A stretch of 13,094 nucleotides of DNA from Phytoactinopolyspora endophytica (GCF_004138495.1 NZ_ML142853.1:399018-412111), one strand, 5' to 3'; counted from the first letter of the stretch, positions 7,501-13,094 are shown. The notes: a model not told the origin generated them from the letters alone. A program made the numbers and translations.

Positions 7501-7791
7501 GCACTCACGTTCGCCGTGAGGTCCGCGCATGCGCCCACGGCCGGCCAGGTGTTGGTCGGAATCGCCGACCAGGCGATGCGCAAGGGCAAGCCGTCCGAGG
7601 CCGCCACGATGCTGGCGGCGGGCGACGCGATCCGCGGAGCTCCCGACCTGTTCTCTCCCGACGCGACCCGAGTCGAGGCGGAGGCGCGAGCCGTCCTGGG
7701 CGACGACGGATTCGTCGCTGCGGCGCGGCTGGGCGAGGGCGTGACATTGGAGACGGCCCGCGACGCAGCGTCGCCCATCCTCGACGTGTGA
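4510..7791 (+). CDS. AfsR/SARP-type transcriptional regulator (winged helix, BTAD, NTPase, TPR)
   Basis: A 1093-aa multidomain activator of the AfsR group, which commonly controls secondary metabolism or export genes in actinomycetes. Domains in order: an OmpR-like winged helix (about 1-93) beginning MQIRMLGPLEIRADD; a bacterial transcriptional activation domain (about 97-245); a linker with near-exact pentapeptide repeats AGTEP/AGTEP/AGAEL/AEAEP; an STAND-type NTPase with Walker A GPGGAGKT (321-328), Walker B LLVLDN (398-403), an LATSREPL segment and GMPLAIELAAARL (499-511); then a helical TPR-like C-terminal half (about 640-1093). Length and order match AfsR-like proteins. The start GTG 4510 begins the conserved winged-helix strand; ATG 4522 would cut it. 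The gene stands alone on the plus strand. SARP-type winged helices bind direct repeats spaced 11 bp, so the array at 9867-9910 is a possible target. Confidence 0.92.
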   Translation: MQIRMLGPLEIRADDSTAIEVSGARLRTLLIALALEPGRIVSTSRLVDAIWGEDPPEKSVNAIQALVSRLRRILPDAPVESHATGYGLMIEPEAVDATRFERLMGEGRSALSDDPEAAARTLREALDLWRGTALLDVADAEYFESPVVRLSEQRLAAIEDRVEADLRLGRGQQLTTELTTLVADHPLRERLVASFMRALCAAGRPAEALEAYERARQALADALGADPSPELSGLHTAVLRGELAQVPSPSATPAESGPDAPGTAGTEPAGTEPAGAELAEAEPDRPTTNLRAGLTSFIGRDEDVTRIPKLVQDNRLTTLTGPGGAGKTRLSVEVARRLTDQMPDGAWLVELSPISDGADVPQAILTALGLREQAIAGWAPADEPLDRLVTALRARHTLLVLDNCEHLINAVAVLSDRLLGECPQLKILATSREPLAITGEAVWPVKPLALPTEDVSATEAAASPAVQLLADRAGAARPGFELTETTAPTLARICRALDGMPLAIELAAARLRTMTVEQLATRLDDRFRLLSGGSRVAMRQHQTLRAVVDWSWDLLSDEERVLLRRLAIFVGGATIESAEWVCAGDVVDADRVFELLTALTDKSLLVAGDDGGPRYRMLETIKAYCLERLDEAGERERIRRAHADHFIEFAETVDPHLRRAEQLEWRSRIAAEHDNLTSALRGAIAAGDAPRAVRMVAAAGWYWWLSGRKAEGLELTEAALEVPGEVDDASLASALAIAVLFATAGLGDERNARKWLDNVARLDIGTESLSPLVRFINPANEIMRAALDGSAPRIDAMDELLTDDDPWVSGMGRLNRARMLYNAGSNVTEATTDAEAALVAFRDIGERWGLSFALQALADIVAQRGDLAAALAYYEEAIVVVTEMGTIEDVLFMRGKQIQLRWLLGDSEGSAAAEAEADREARQTAWPDALAGLAHARADLARWKGELDTARTYLAEAETVLRHMNIHPVFRAMELDSMAHVDALAGDLETANARRSEALTFAVRSAHAPTAGQVLVGIADQAMRKGKPSEAATMLAAGDAIRGAPDLFSPDATRVEAEARAVLGDDGFVAAARLGEGVTLETARDAASPILDV
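5299..5343 (+). repeat. 15-bp tandem repeat in the interdomain linker
   Basis: Two identical 15-nt units (GCGGGAACAGAACCG at 5299-5313 and 5314-5328) and a diverged third (5329-5343) encode repeated AGTEP-like pentapeptides between the BTAD and NTPase domains. Because the unit is a multiple of three, copy-number slippage would only change linker length. Confidence 0.85.
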
Positions 7792-7805
7792 GCGGTTGCG
7801 TCCGC

Positions 7806-7990
7806 GAGGGAGAGAATTCCCGGCCCGTCGTCTGCGGTGGGGGTCCGGTGGGGAGGGAGAATCCCAGCCTCGCCCGCGGCGAGGTCGTCGCGGGGCTCCT
7901 CCCACGCCGATGCCCGAGCCTTCCCTGGCTGGGATTCTCCCTCCCCACCTTTGCGCTTAAGCCGCGTTCGGGCTGGGAAATCCCTCCCCC
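7806..7990. repeat. Nested inverted repeats (four related units)
   Basis: The core is a perfect 23-bp inverted repeat: 7847-7869 and 7927-7949 are reverse complements with 57 bp between. Outside it lie diverged copies of the same unit, 7806-7825 in the orientation of the left arm and about 7971-7989 in that of the right arm, giving the order a, b, b', a'. Every unit contains a short GGGA...TCCC palindrome. No ORF with coding signals crosses the element. It sits between the converging AfsR-like gene and the exporter permease, so a terminator cluster or a small MITE-like element are both possible. Confidence 0.8.
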
Positions 7991-8006
7991 TCGCTCGGTC
8001 TGCAGC

Positions 8007-8061
8007 AGAGGCCGCGCGAACAGGCGCCGGTATGTCGGGCGTTCCTGTTCGCGCGGCCTCT
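8007..8061. terminator. Perfect 18-bp GC-rich hairpin between converging genes
   Basis: Arms 8007-8024 and 8044-8061 are exact reverse complements (AGAGGCCGCGCGAACAGG in the left arm). Four further pairs (CGCC with GGCG) are possible after a 2-nt bulge, leaving a small loop. It lies 26 bp past the stop of the permease gene on the minus strand and downstream of the AfsR-like gene on the plus strand, so it probably terminates both. No T-tract is present. Confidence 0.65.
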
Positions 8062-8087
8062 TCGAGCGTCGAGCGTGGTCGAGCTGC

Positions 8088-8879
8088 CTAGTGGGACGGG
8101 TCGCGGTTGTAGAGCTTCTTGGCCCACACGTACCCGAGGAGCGCGATGCCCGCACACCAGGCGGCCGAGATGATCGCGTCGTTGCCGATGTGGGTCCCGA
8201 CCAGAAGACCGCGGATCGTCTCGATGATCGGGGTGAACGGCTGGTATTCGGCGAACCAGCGCAGCCCCGTCGGCATCGAATCGGTAGGGACGAATCCGCT
8301 GCCGAGAAACGGCAGGAGCACCAGCGGCAACGGCAGGTTGCTCGCGCCCTCGACTGTCTGACTCACCAGGCCGAGCGCGACCGTCAGCCAGGTGAGCGCG
8401 AAGGTGACCATGGCGACCACGCCGGTCAGCGCGATCCATTCGACCACGCTGGCGTTCGGACGGAAGCCGACGAGCAATGCGACGCCGACGACGATCGCCA
8501 CGCTGAACAGGGTCTGGAGCATGGCGGCGAGAACGTGCCCCGTCAGCACCGAGGCCCGGGAGATCGCCATGGTGCGGAACCGGGCGATGATGCCCTCGGT
8601 CATGTCCATGGCGGCAGAGATCGCGGTTCCCTGAGCCACGGCGGCCACCGCCATCAGGATGACCCCAGGCGCGACGTAGTTGACGTACTCGCCCCGCCCG
8701 CCGGACATCCCGCCGATCCCGTCCCCCAGCGTGCCGCCGAAGACGTAGACGAACAGCAGCAGGAAGATGACCGGCATGCCGGCGAGCTGCACTGTCATGG
8801 ACGGGTAGCGGATGAAGTGCCGCAGGCGCCGGCGAAGCATGGTGGCCGAGTCGGTCGCGGCGATGTTGAGAGTGGTCAT
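8088..8879 (-). CDS. DrrB-like ABC-2 type transporter permease
   Basis: A 263-aa integral membrane permease that would pair with the ATPase encoded just upstream to export a small, probably hydrophobic molecule; daunorubicin export by DrrAB is the known model. About six membrane segments can be seen, near 31-50, 68-86, 108-135, 142-168, 172-195 and 236-254. Family-typical features include the N-terminal RRLRHFIRYPSMTVQL cytoplasmic segment, the GTAISAAMDMTEGIIARFRTMAISRASVLTGH motif between TM2 and TM3, and SGFVPTDSMPTGLRWFAEYQPFTPIIETIRGLL near the C-terminus. The ATG lies only 2 nt after the stop of the ATPase gene, so the two form an operon. The substrate cannot be deduced. Start and length are normal for the family. 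Confidence 0.93.
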   Translation of the reverse strand: MTTLNIAATDSATMLRRRLRHFIRYPSMTVQLAGMPVIFLLLFVYVFGGTLGDGIGGMSGGRGEYVNYVAPGVILMAVAAVAQGTAISAAMDMTEGIIARFRTMAISRASVLTGHVLAAMLQTLFSVAIVVGVALLVGFRPNASVVEWIALTGVVAMVTFALTWLTVALGLVSQTVEGASNLPLPLVLLPFLGSGFVPTDSMPTGLRWFAEYQPFTPIIETIRGLLVGTHIGNDAIISAAWCAGIALLGYVWAKKLYNRDPSH

Positions 8880-8881
8880 GG

Positions 8882-9820
8882 TCAGCGCTCCTGTTCTGCG
8901 TGGGGGCGGCCGGTGAGGTTGAGGAACACGTCGTCGAGGTCGGGTGTGTGGATGGACAGCTCGCCGACCTTGATCGACTCGCGTTCCAGGCGGTCCAGCA
9001 GTGCCTTCAGCGATCCGACGTCGCCGTCGCTGGGGATCTGTAGCGTGAGGCTGTCATCGTCGCGGCTGTTCTCGCTGAAGATCCGCGCGGCGGCCTCAAA
9101 GTGTCCGGGGTCGATGAACTGCAGACGGATGTGTCCGCCAGGCACGAGGCGCTTGAGCTCGGCCGAGCTGCCCTCGGCGACGATGGTTCCGTGGTCGAGC
9201 ACGGCGATCCGGTCGGCGAGATGGTCGGCTTCCTCGAGGTACTGGGTGGTGAGCATGATCGTGACGCCACCGGCGACCAACTGCCGAATGACCTGCCACA
9301 TGGCTCGGCGGCTGCGCGGGTCGAGCCCGGTGGTGGGCTCGTCGAGGAAGATGATGCTCGGGTCACCGACCAAGGTCATGGCGAGGTCGAGGCGACGGCG
9401 CATCCCACCGGAATAGGTTGCGGCCGTCTTCTTGGCGGCGTCGACCAAGTCGAACTGCTCCAGCAGTTCGGCCGCGCGGCGTCGTCCCTCGGCCTTGCCC
9501 AGATGACGGAGGTCCGCCATCAGGATCAGGTTCTCCTCGCCGGTGAGCAGGCTGTCCACGGCGGAGAACTGGCCCGTGACACCGATCACGTCTCGTACGG
9601 CGTCCGGTTCGCGGTCGGGGTCATGACCCGCCACCCGCATCTGGCCGCCGTCGGCCGTGATCAGAGTGGACAGGATCTGCACCGTCGTCGTCTTGCCGGC
9701 CCCGTTCGGTCCGAGCAGGGCGAAGATCGTCCCTGCGGCGACATCCAGGTCGATACCGTCGAGCACGACGTTGTCGCCGAACGCCTTACGCAGCCCGGTC
9801 ACGGCTATCGCGTTGTTCAT
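8882..9820 (-). CDS. DrrA-like ABC transporter ATP-binding protein
   Basis: A 312-aa cytoplasmic ATPase of the daunorubicin-resistance (DrrA) type. Motifs: Walker A GPNGAGKTTT (37-46), Q-loop Q84, signature YSGGMRRRLDLA (136-147), Walker B SIIFLDEPTTGLDP (155-168). The switch position reads LTTQYLEEAD with Gln where most ABC ATPases have His, which is usual in this subfamily. The C-terminal 90 residues (from about 220, ending in SIHTPDLDDVFLNLTGR) form the family's accessory domain. The start is supported by AAGGGAG at 9829-9835, 8 nt upstream. It is first in a two-gene operon with the permease and divergent from a TetR-family gene, a common arrangement for substrate-induced exporters. Confidence 0.95.
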   Translation of the reverse strand: MNNAIAVTGLRKAFGDNVVLDGIDLDVAAGTIFALLGPNGAGKTTTVQILSTLITADGGQMRVAGHDPDREPDAVRDVIGVTGQFSAVDSLLTGEENLILMADLRHLGKAEGRRRAAELLEQFDLVDAAKKTAATYSGGMRRRLDLAMTLVGDPSIIFLDEPTTGLDPRSRRAMWQVIRQLVAGGVTIMLTTQYLEEADHLADRIAVLDHGTIVAEGSSAELKRLVPGGHIRLQFIDPGHFEAAARIFSENSRDDDSLTLQIPSDGDVGSLKALLDRLERESIKVGELSIHTPDLDDVFLNLTGRPHAEQER

Positions 9821-9866
9821 CAGGTGGCTCCCTTCGTTTCGGTTGCCACCACCATCACCGAGCGCG

Positions 9867-9910
9867 TTGACAGCGGCTTGATACGGCGCTGACAGGCCAT
9901 TGACATGGCC
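9867..9910. promoter_or_regulatory. Four 11-bp direct repeats between exporter operon and TetR gene
   Basis: The hexamers TTGACA (9867), TTGATA (9878), CTGACA (9889) and TTGACA (9900) occur at exactly 11-bp intervals, one helical turn apart, and each is followed by a GC-rich pentamer. Winged-helix activators of the SARP and OmpR/PhoP type bind such head-to-tail repeats. An imperfect dyad (CAGCG 9871-9875, CGCTG 9887-9891) overlaps the array and could instead be a TetR operator. The array covers the likely promoters of both divergent units and reaches the ATG at 9905. Confidence 0.55.
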
Positions 9911-9996
9911 GAGCCGAAACGGTTGCGGAGATCACGGACGGCCGTCGCCGCAAGGGAGAGCGACGACGTCAGGAGCTGATCGACGCGACCATCCGC

Positions 9997-10479
9997 GTGA
10001 TCGAGCGCGCCGGCGTCGCGGGTGTCACCCAGCGCGCCGTCGCCCATGAGGCCCACGTGCCACCGAGCACGGTCATGTACTACTTCCCCACCATCGAGGA
10101 CCTGCTGCTCACCGCTCTCACCGCGTGCAATGACAGTTGCCTGCGGCGGCTCGCGGAGATCGACGCCCATGACGACTCACGAGCGCTCCGCGAGCTCGCT
10201 GAAGAGATCGTCCGCGGCGCCGAGGCGAACCGCGCGCGAGCCGTGGCCGAGTACGAGCTCTTCGTGCTGGCGGCCCGCCATCCCGCCATCCGGGCCGAGG
10301 CCAACCGATGGACCCAGGCTCTCGACCGTTTCATCGCCCGCTTCGTCAGCGATCCGATCGCGCGGGACGGCGTGACCGCCGCCGTCGACGGCTTGTTCAT
10401 CCGCGTACTGAACAGCGACGATCCGCCCCGGCAGGAGCATATCCTGGCCGTTCTGCTGCAGCTCACCGGACAGCGTTGA
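9997..10479 (+). CDS. TetR/AcrR-family regulator, start unresolved (possible frameshift)
   Basis: This is a TetR-family one-component regulator, presumably the repressor of the divergent exporter. The helix-turn-helix is visible as GVTQRAVAHEAHVPPSTVMYYFPTIEDLL; a helical ligand-binding domain follows to the end. The coordinates give the ORF from the first ordinary start (GTG 9997), but that start removes most of helix 1. The same frame is clearly coding upstream (RRRKGERRRQELIDATIR) back to a stop at 9901-9903, yet 9904-9996 holds no ATG, GTG or TTG. ATG 9905 is in another frame, reads MAEPKRLRRSRTAV, and stops at 9977-9979; one extra base near 9919-9925 would join it to the TetR frame. The gene may be a recent pseudogene, use a rare start (CTG 9976 or ATC 9931), or carry a sequencing error. 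About 160 residues plus 31 upstream would fit the usual family length. Confidence 0.8.
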   Translation: MIERAGVAGVTQRAVAHEAHVPPSTVMYYFPTIEDLLLTALTACNDSCLRRLAEIDAHDDSRALRELAEEIVRGAEANRARAVAEYELFVLAARHPAIRAEANRWTQALDRFIARFVSDPIARDGVTAAVDGLFIRVLNSDDPPRQEHILAVLLQLTGQR

Positions 10480-10502
10480 GCGTCGCACGGAGTGACTTTC
10501 CT

Positions 10503-10555
10503 CATGATCATGAACAGTAACCGTGCTATTTACACGGTTACTGTTCATGATCATG
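10503..10555. terminator. Perfect 23-bp hairpin shared by converging TetR and reductase genes
   Basis: Arms 10503-10525 and 10533-10555 are exact reverse complements with a 7-nt loop (CTATTTA). It begins 24 bp after the TetR stop. On the minus strand the right arm encodes the last residues and stop codon of the reductase (HDHEQ, then TAA at 10538-10540). The arms are AT-richer than the surrounding genes. No T-tract follows on either strand, but position and symmetry suit a bidirectional terminator. Confidence 0.75.
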
Positions 10556-11431
10556 GGAGTGGCCGGACAGCTGCTCGACCTGCAACAGCAGCGCCGAGTG
10601 ATCGAGCGAGCCGAGCCCCTGGGCGCGCAGCGACGCCATGAGTCCGGCGACGTGGGCGCCCAGCGGGATGGCCACCCCTGCCTCCCGGGCAGCCGACGTC
10701 ACAATGCCCAGGTCCTTGTGGTGCAGATCGACCCGGAACCCCGGGTCAAAGCTCCGCGTCAGCATCCCAGCGGCCTTGCGATCCAGGATGGCGCTGCCCG
10801 CCAGCCCGCCGGCCAAGACCTCGACGGCACGTTCCCGGTCCACACCATGGGCGTCGAGAAACACCAGAGCCTCCGACACCAGCTCGATCACTCCGGCGAC
10901 GATGAGCTGATTGGATGCCTTGACCGTCTGACCGGCGCCCGCGGGACCGACGTGGACGACGGTGGCACCCATGGCGTCGAGCACCGGCTTCGCGGCGGCG
11001 AACGCCCCGCCGTCGCCGCCGACCATGATCGAGAGCTTCGCGTCGATGGCGCCCTGCTCGCCGCCGCTGACCGGGGCGTCGAGCACACGTACACCGCGTT
11101 CGGCCCCGGCCTCGGCGACCTTCCGCGCGACGTCGGGCTTGATGGTACTCATATCGACGAACAACGCTTCGGACGCGACGTGCGCGAAGACGCCGTCCTC
11201 GCCGAGGACCACGGCCTCGACGTCCGGTGAGTCCGGAAGCACGGAGATGACCACGTCCGCACCGTCAACGGCCTCACGCACCGAAGTGGCGCCCCTTCCG
11301 CCGGCCGCGACAAGGGCTTCGACCTTGGCGGGACTACGGTTGTAACCGACCACGTCGAAGCCCGCCCCGACCAGGTTGGCCGCCATCGGCCCGCCCATCA
11401 CTCCAAGACCGATGAATCCGATAGTCGTCAT
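10538..11431 (-). CDS. glxR: 2-hydroxy-3-oxopropionate (tartronate semialdehyde) reductase
   Basis: A 297-aa cytosolic oxidoreductase of the beta-hydroxyacid dehydrogenase family, expected to reduce tartronate semialdehyde to D-glycerate with NAD(P)H. The N-terminal Rossmann fold has GLGVMG (8-13) and NRS (31-33), where Asn-Arg suggests NADPH preference. The substrate motif DAPVSGGEQGA (118-128), catalytic K171 in GQTVKASNQ, N174 and K239 in HHKDLGI are all present. ATG 11431 was chosen because it begins the beta1 strand directly and overlaps the stop of the isomerase gene as ATGA; the longer frame to 11515 would lie inside that gene. The operon partner supports tartronate semialdehyde over 3-hydroxyisobutyrate as substrate. 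The C-terminus (SHDHEQ) is encoded by a hairpin arm and is probably not conserved. Confidence 0.88.
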   Translation of the reverse strand: MTTIGFIGLGVMGGPMAANLVGAGFDVVGYNRSPAKVEALVAAGGRGATSVREAVDGADVVISVLPDSPDVEAVVLGEDGVFAHVASEALFVDMSTIKPDVARKVAEAGAERGVRVLDAPVSGGEQGAIDAKLSIMVGGDGGAFAAAKPVLDAMGATVVHVGPAGAGQTVKASNQLIVAGVIELVSEALVFLDAHGVDRERAVEVLAGGLAGSAILDRKAAGMLTRSFDPGFRVDLHHKDLGIVTSAAREAGVAIPLGAHVAGLMASLRAQGLGSLDHSALLLQVEQLSGHSHDHEQ

Positions 11432-12249
11432 CCCAGGTTCCTCTCTCCGGTAGTTCCCGCGCTCAGCCATCCCAGCGGGTCGGCTCCGTCGTCCTTGTAT
11501 TCCAATGCGATCCACCCGCCGTACCCGCCCGAGATGACGTCATCCGCCCAGGCCCCCAGAGGCAGCTGCCCGCTACCAGGAGCGCCGCGCCCCGGCGCAT
11601 CGGCGATCTGCACGTGGGCGATACGTGAGCGGTGCCGCTCGATGGCCGACGGCACGTCGTCGCCGTTGACCCAGAGGTGGTAGACGTCCAGCAGCAGGCC
11701 GAGATTGTCCGGGCCCGCACCCTCGGCCGCCCGCTCGATCACCTCGACCGCGTCGTCCGCCGTCTTGAGCGGATAGGACTCCACGCCGCTGACCGGCTCG
11801 ATCAAGACCGTCCCGCCGATCTCCCCCAGCACCCGGGCGGCGTCCCGAAGGTTCTCCGTGGCGAGTTCGTCTTGCTCCGCCGCCGGCACACTGGGCAGAC
11901 GGTTGCCGTAGAGCGCGTTGAACGCCGGGCATCCCAACTCCTCCCCGATGCGTGCGGCGATCTCGACGCTGGCGCGCAGCTCGTCCTCGCGGCCCGGCAA
12001 GGAGACCACACCACGGTCGCCACCTGGCATGTCACCGGCGAACAGATTCAGCCCGATCAGCCGCAGCCCCGAGGCACGCACGGCGGAGACGAAGCCGTCC
12101 ACCTCAGCGTCGCTCGGCGTCGCCGAGGCGAACGGCCACCAGAACTCGACGGCGTCGACTCCGGCTTCTCGAACCGCGGCGAGCCGCTCGGGAATCGGGC
12201 GGTCCGTCATCAGGATCGAACAGTTCACGGCGTAACGCGATGTATCCAA
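11428..12249 (-). CDS. hyi: Hydroxypyruvate isomerase (TIM-barrel sugar isomerase family)
   Basis: A 273-aa TIM-barrel isomerase, expected to interconvert hydroxypyruvate and tartronate semialdehyde, which the next gene product reduces. The start of the barrel is YAVNCSILMTDRPIPERL (6-23). Likely metal and catalytic residues are E151 (LIEPVSG), D188 and H191 (LLLDVYHLW), Q214 (HVQIADAPGR) and E250 (ALEYK). I prefer the TTG at 12249 (giving MDTSRYAVN), with GGGA at 12255-12258 5 nt upstream. The longer frame from TTG 12294 would place a regulatory palindrome inside the coding sequence and add residues unlike the family. The stop overlaps the reductase start by 4 nt, so the genes are coupled. 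Other sugar phosphate isomerase/epimerase relatives share the fold, but the pairing favours Hyi. Confidence 0.85.
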   Translation of the reverse strand: MDTSRYAVNCSILMTDRPIPERLAAVREAGVDAVEFWWPFASATPSDAEVDGFVSAVRASGLRLIGLNLFAGDMPGGDRGVVSLPGREDELRASVEIAARIGEELGCPAFNALYGNRLPSVPAAEQDELATENLRDAARVLGEIGGTVLIEPVSGVESYPLKTADDAVEVIERAAEGAGPDNLGLLLDVYHLWVNGDDVPSAIERHRSRIAHVQIADAPGRGAPGSGQLPLGAWADDVISGGYGGWIALEYKDDGADPLGWLSAGTTGERNLG

Positions 12250-12272
12250 TGAGATCCCGCTTTCCACAAGAA

Positions 12273-12287
12273 ATTGGTCCAACCAAT
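12273..12287. promoter_or_regulatory. FadR-type GntR operator upstream of hyi
   Basis: ATTGGTCCAACCAAT is a perfect dyad (6-bp arms, 3-bp centre). Its core, TGGTCCAACCA, fits the TNGTNNNACNA consensus of FadR-subfamily GntR regulators exactly. The neighbouring bases form further short palindromes (CCAATTGG 12283-12290 and TTGGCCAA 12287-12294). It lies 24-38 nt upstream of the preferred hyi start, where a bound repressor would block the promoter. The adjacent FadR-type regulator is the obvious candidate ligand. Confidence 0.7.
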
Positions 12288-12391
12288 TGGCCAATAACGA
12301 GGCTATGGGCGCGAGTCCGCCGTCGTCAACTCGGGTCTGGCCGGGTCTGGCTGGCCGTCGGTGGACCCGCCCGCTCCGCTACTCGACGCAT

Positions 12392-12410
12392 CCGGGCGTG
12401 GCCTGCCCGG
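12392..12410 (-). terminator. Possible weak terminator after the GntR gene
   Basis: CCGGGC (12392-12397) and GCCCGG (12405-12410) form a 6-bp GC stem with a 7-nt loop about 20 bp past the stop codon of the minus-strand GntR gene. There is no T-tract, and stems this short are common by chance in GC-rich DNA. The remainder of the gap (12295-12431) shows only a short GGGTCTGGC duplication at about 12334-12352. Confidence 0.3.
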
Positions 12411-12431
12411 GTCACACTGCCCGATGGGTGG

Positions 12432-13094
12432 CTACGGATGCTCCGCGCTCGCCCCGCCGATGATCTCCTCTTCGACTGCCTCCACCTCGGCCAGCAGCGC
12501 CATCTCGATCGCGCTCATGTGCATCGCCATCATCTGGTTCGCCCGCCGCGAGTCGCCCTGCCGGATCGCTCGGAGCACCAGCTTGTGGTGGTCAAGGTAC
12601 TGCTCGGCGGCATCTGCCCGGGTGCGCGAGCGGTGCTTCAGCTCGCTCCACATCTGTTCCTGCATCAGGTCGATCAGCATCCGCTCCTGCGCCAGCAGGA
12701 CGCTGTTGTGCGACGCCGCCGCGACGGCCAGATGGAACGCGCTGTCGACCTCGGCCGCGTCCTCACCCGCCGCGGTCAGCCTCGCCTGCTCCTCGACGGT
12801 CCCCTCGATGGCCAGCAGGTCGCTGGGGTGATGCGAGGTCGCCGCGCGCTCGGCGCAGACCGGCTCGATCGCGGCCCTCGCCACGATCAGGTCGAGCGGG
12901 CTGTGCTCACCAATGACGGCCGCCTGCGCCCGCAGCAACGCCGTGCTGGAGCTACTGTCCTGGGTGACATAGGTACCGCTTCCGGTCCGGACGTCCAGCA
13001 CACCCGCGTGCTCGAGCACCCTGATCGCCTCACGCAGCGAGCCGCGGCTCACCTGCAGCTGGCCGGCGAGGACCCGCTCCGCGGGCAGCGAGGT
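12432..13094 (-). CDS. FadR/FCD-family GntR transcriptional regulator (5' end outside window)
   Basis: 220 C-terminal residues are visible; the frame is open to the window edge, so the start lies outside. The winged helix-turn-helix is seen from SLPAERVLAGQLQVSRGSLREAIRVLEHAGVLDVRTGSGTYV, where the ATG at 13052 is only an internal codon-frame start. The C-terminal FCD domain has the expected metal/ligand pattern: Asp and His in EVDSAFHLAVAAASHN, His in YLDHHKLVLRAI and His in MMAMHMSAIE. Regulators of this subfamily (for example GlcC, LldR, VanR) usually sense organic acids and act as repressors. It is transcribed toward hyi and glxR and separated from them by the operator at 12273-12287, so it probably controls them in response to a metabolite such as glyoxylate or glycerate; the ligand is inferred. 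Confidence 0.9.
   Translation of the reverse strand, partial: TSLPAERVLAGQLQVSRGSLREAIRVLEHAGVLDVRTGSGTYVTQDSSSSTALLRAQAAVIGEHSPLDLIVARAAIEPVCAERAATSHHPSDLLAIEGTVEEQARLTAAGEDAAEVDSAFHLAVAAASHNSVLLAQERMLIDLMQEQMWSELKHRSRTRADAAEQYLDHHKLVLRAIRQGDSRRANQMMAMHMSAIEMALLAEVEAVEEEIIGGASAEHP

Noticed and set aside
6547..7905. Long minus-strand open frame of about 450 codons
   Set aside because: It is antisense to the C-terminal half of the AfsR-like gene, whose domain content is unmistakable; the antisense product shows no recognisable motifs.
9160..9270. Gln in place of the switch His of the ABC ATPase as an inactivating change
   Set aside because: LTTQYLEEAD is the usual form in DrrA-type ATPases, so it is not a defect.
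7788..9416. Long plus-strand open frame of about 540 codons
   Set aside because: It is antisense to the permease and ATPase genes, rich in low-complexity Arg/Asp/His, and runs through the nested palindrome. It is the usual reverse-strand shadow in GC-rich DNA.
10523..11230. Plus-strand open frame opposite the reductase gene
   Set aside because: It starts inside a hairpin and is antisense to a gene with all catalytic motifs intact.

Overview
The window is high-GC DNA with codon use, GTG/TTG starts and gene content typical of a filamentous or soil Actinomycetota: an AfsR-type BTAD/ATPase/TPR regulator, a DrrAB-type ABC exporter, an OmpR/HisKA two-component pair, and a FadR-type GntR regulator beside hydroxypyruvate metabolism genes. 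A genus cannot be fixed from the sequence alone.

Layout, left to right. (1) 2-559: 3' end of an extracytoplasmic-looking protein, probably the C-terminal part of a serine hydrolase/beta-lactamase-fold protein, ending in a 15-bp perfect hairpin. (2) 644-2513, plus strand: overlapping OmpR-family response regulator and HAMP/HisKA histidine kinase. (3) 2615-4140, minus strand: a hipB-hipA toxin-antitoxin pair with an AT-richer promoter. The pair is bracketed by two 72-bp direct repeats that differ at one base (2537-2608 and 4331-4402). (4) 4510-7791, plus strand: a 1093-aa AfsR/SARP-like regulator. (5) 7792-8087: convergent gap holding a nested set of inverted repeats and an 18-bp hairpin. (6) 8088-9820, minus strand: DrrB-like permease and DrrA-like ATPase, divergent from a TetR-family regulator (to 10479). 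Their shared intergenic region carries four YTGAYA hexamers spaced exactly 11 bp apart. (7) 10503-10555: 23-bp perfect hairpin shared by the converging TetR and reductase genes. (8) 10538-13094, minus strand: 2-hydroxy-3-oxopropionate (tartronate semialdehyde) reductase, hydroxypyruvate isomerase, and a partial FadR/FCD GntR regulator. A perfect FadR-type operator lies just upstream of the isomerase.

How the parts may work together. The isomerase and reductase would convert hydroxypyruvate through tartronate semialdehyde to glycerate, probably under the adjacent GntR regulator. The ABC pair would export a hydrophobic compound under the divergent TetR and perhaps a second winged-helix regulator that reads the 11-bp array; the AfsR-like protein and the OmpR-type regulator in this window are both candidates. 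The hipBA unit looks like an insertion between the two-component operon and the AfsR-like gene, because the flanking repeats would allow precise loss of exactly that module.

The most interesting points are the repeat-bounded hipBA cassette, the 11-bp-phased array in the exporter promoter, the nested palindrome at 7806-7990, and a TetR gene with no ordinary start codon in its own frame.
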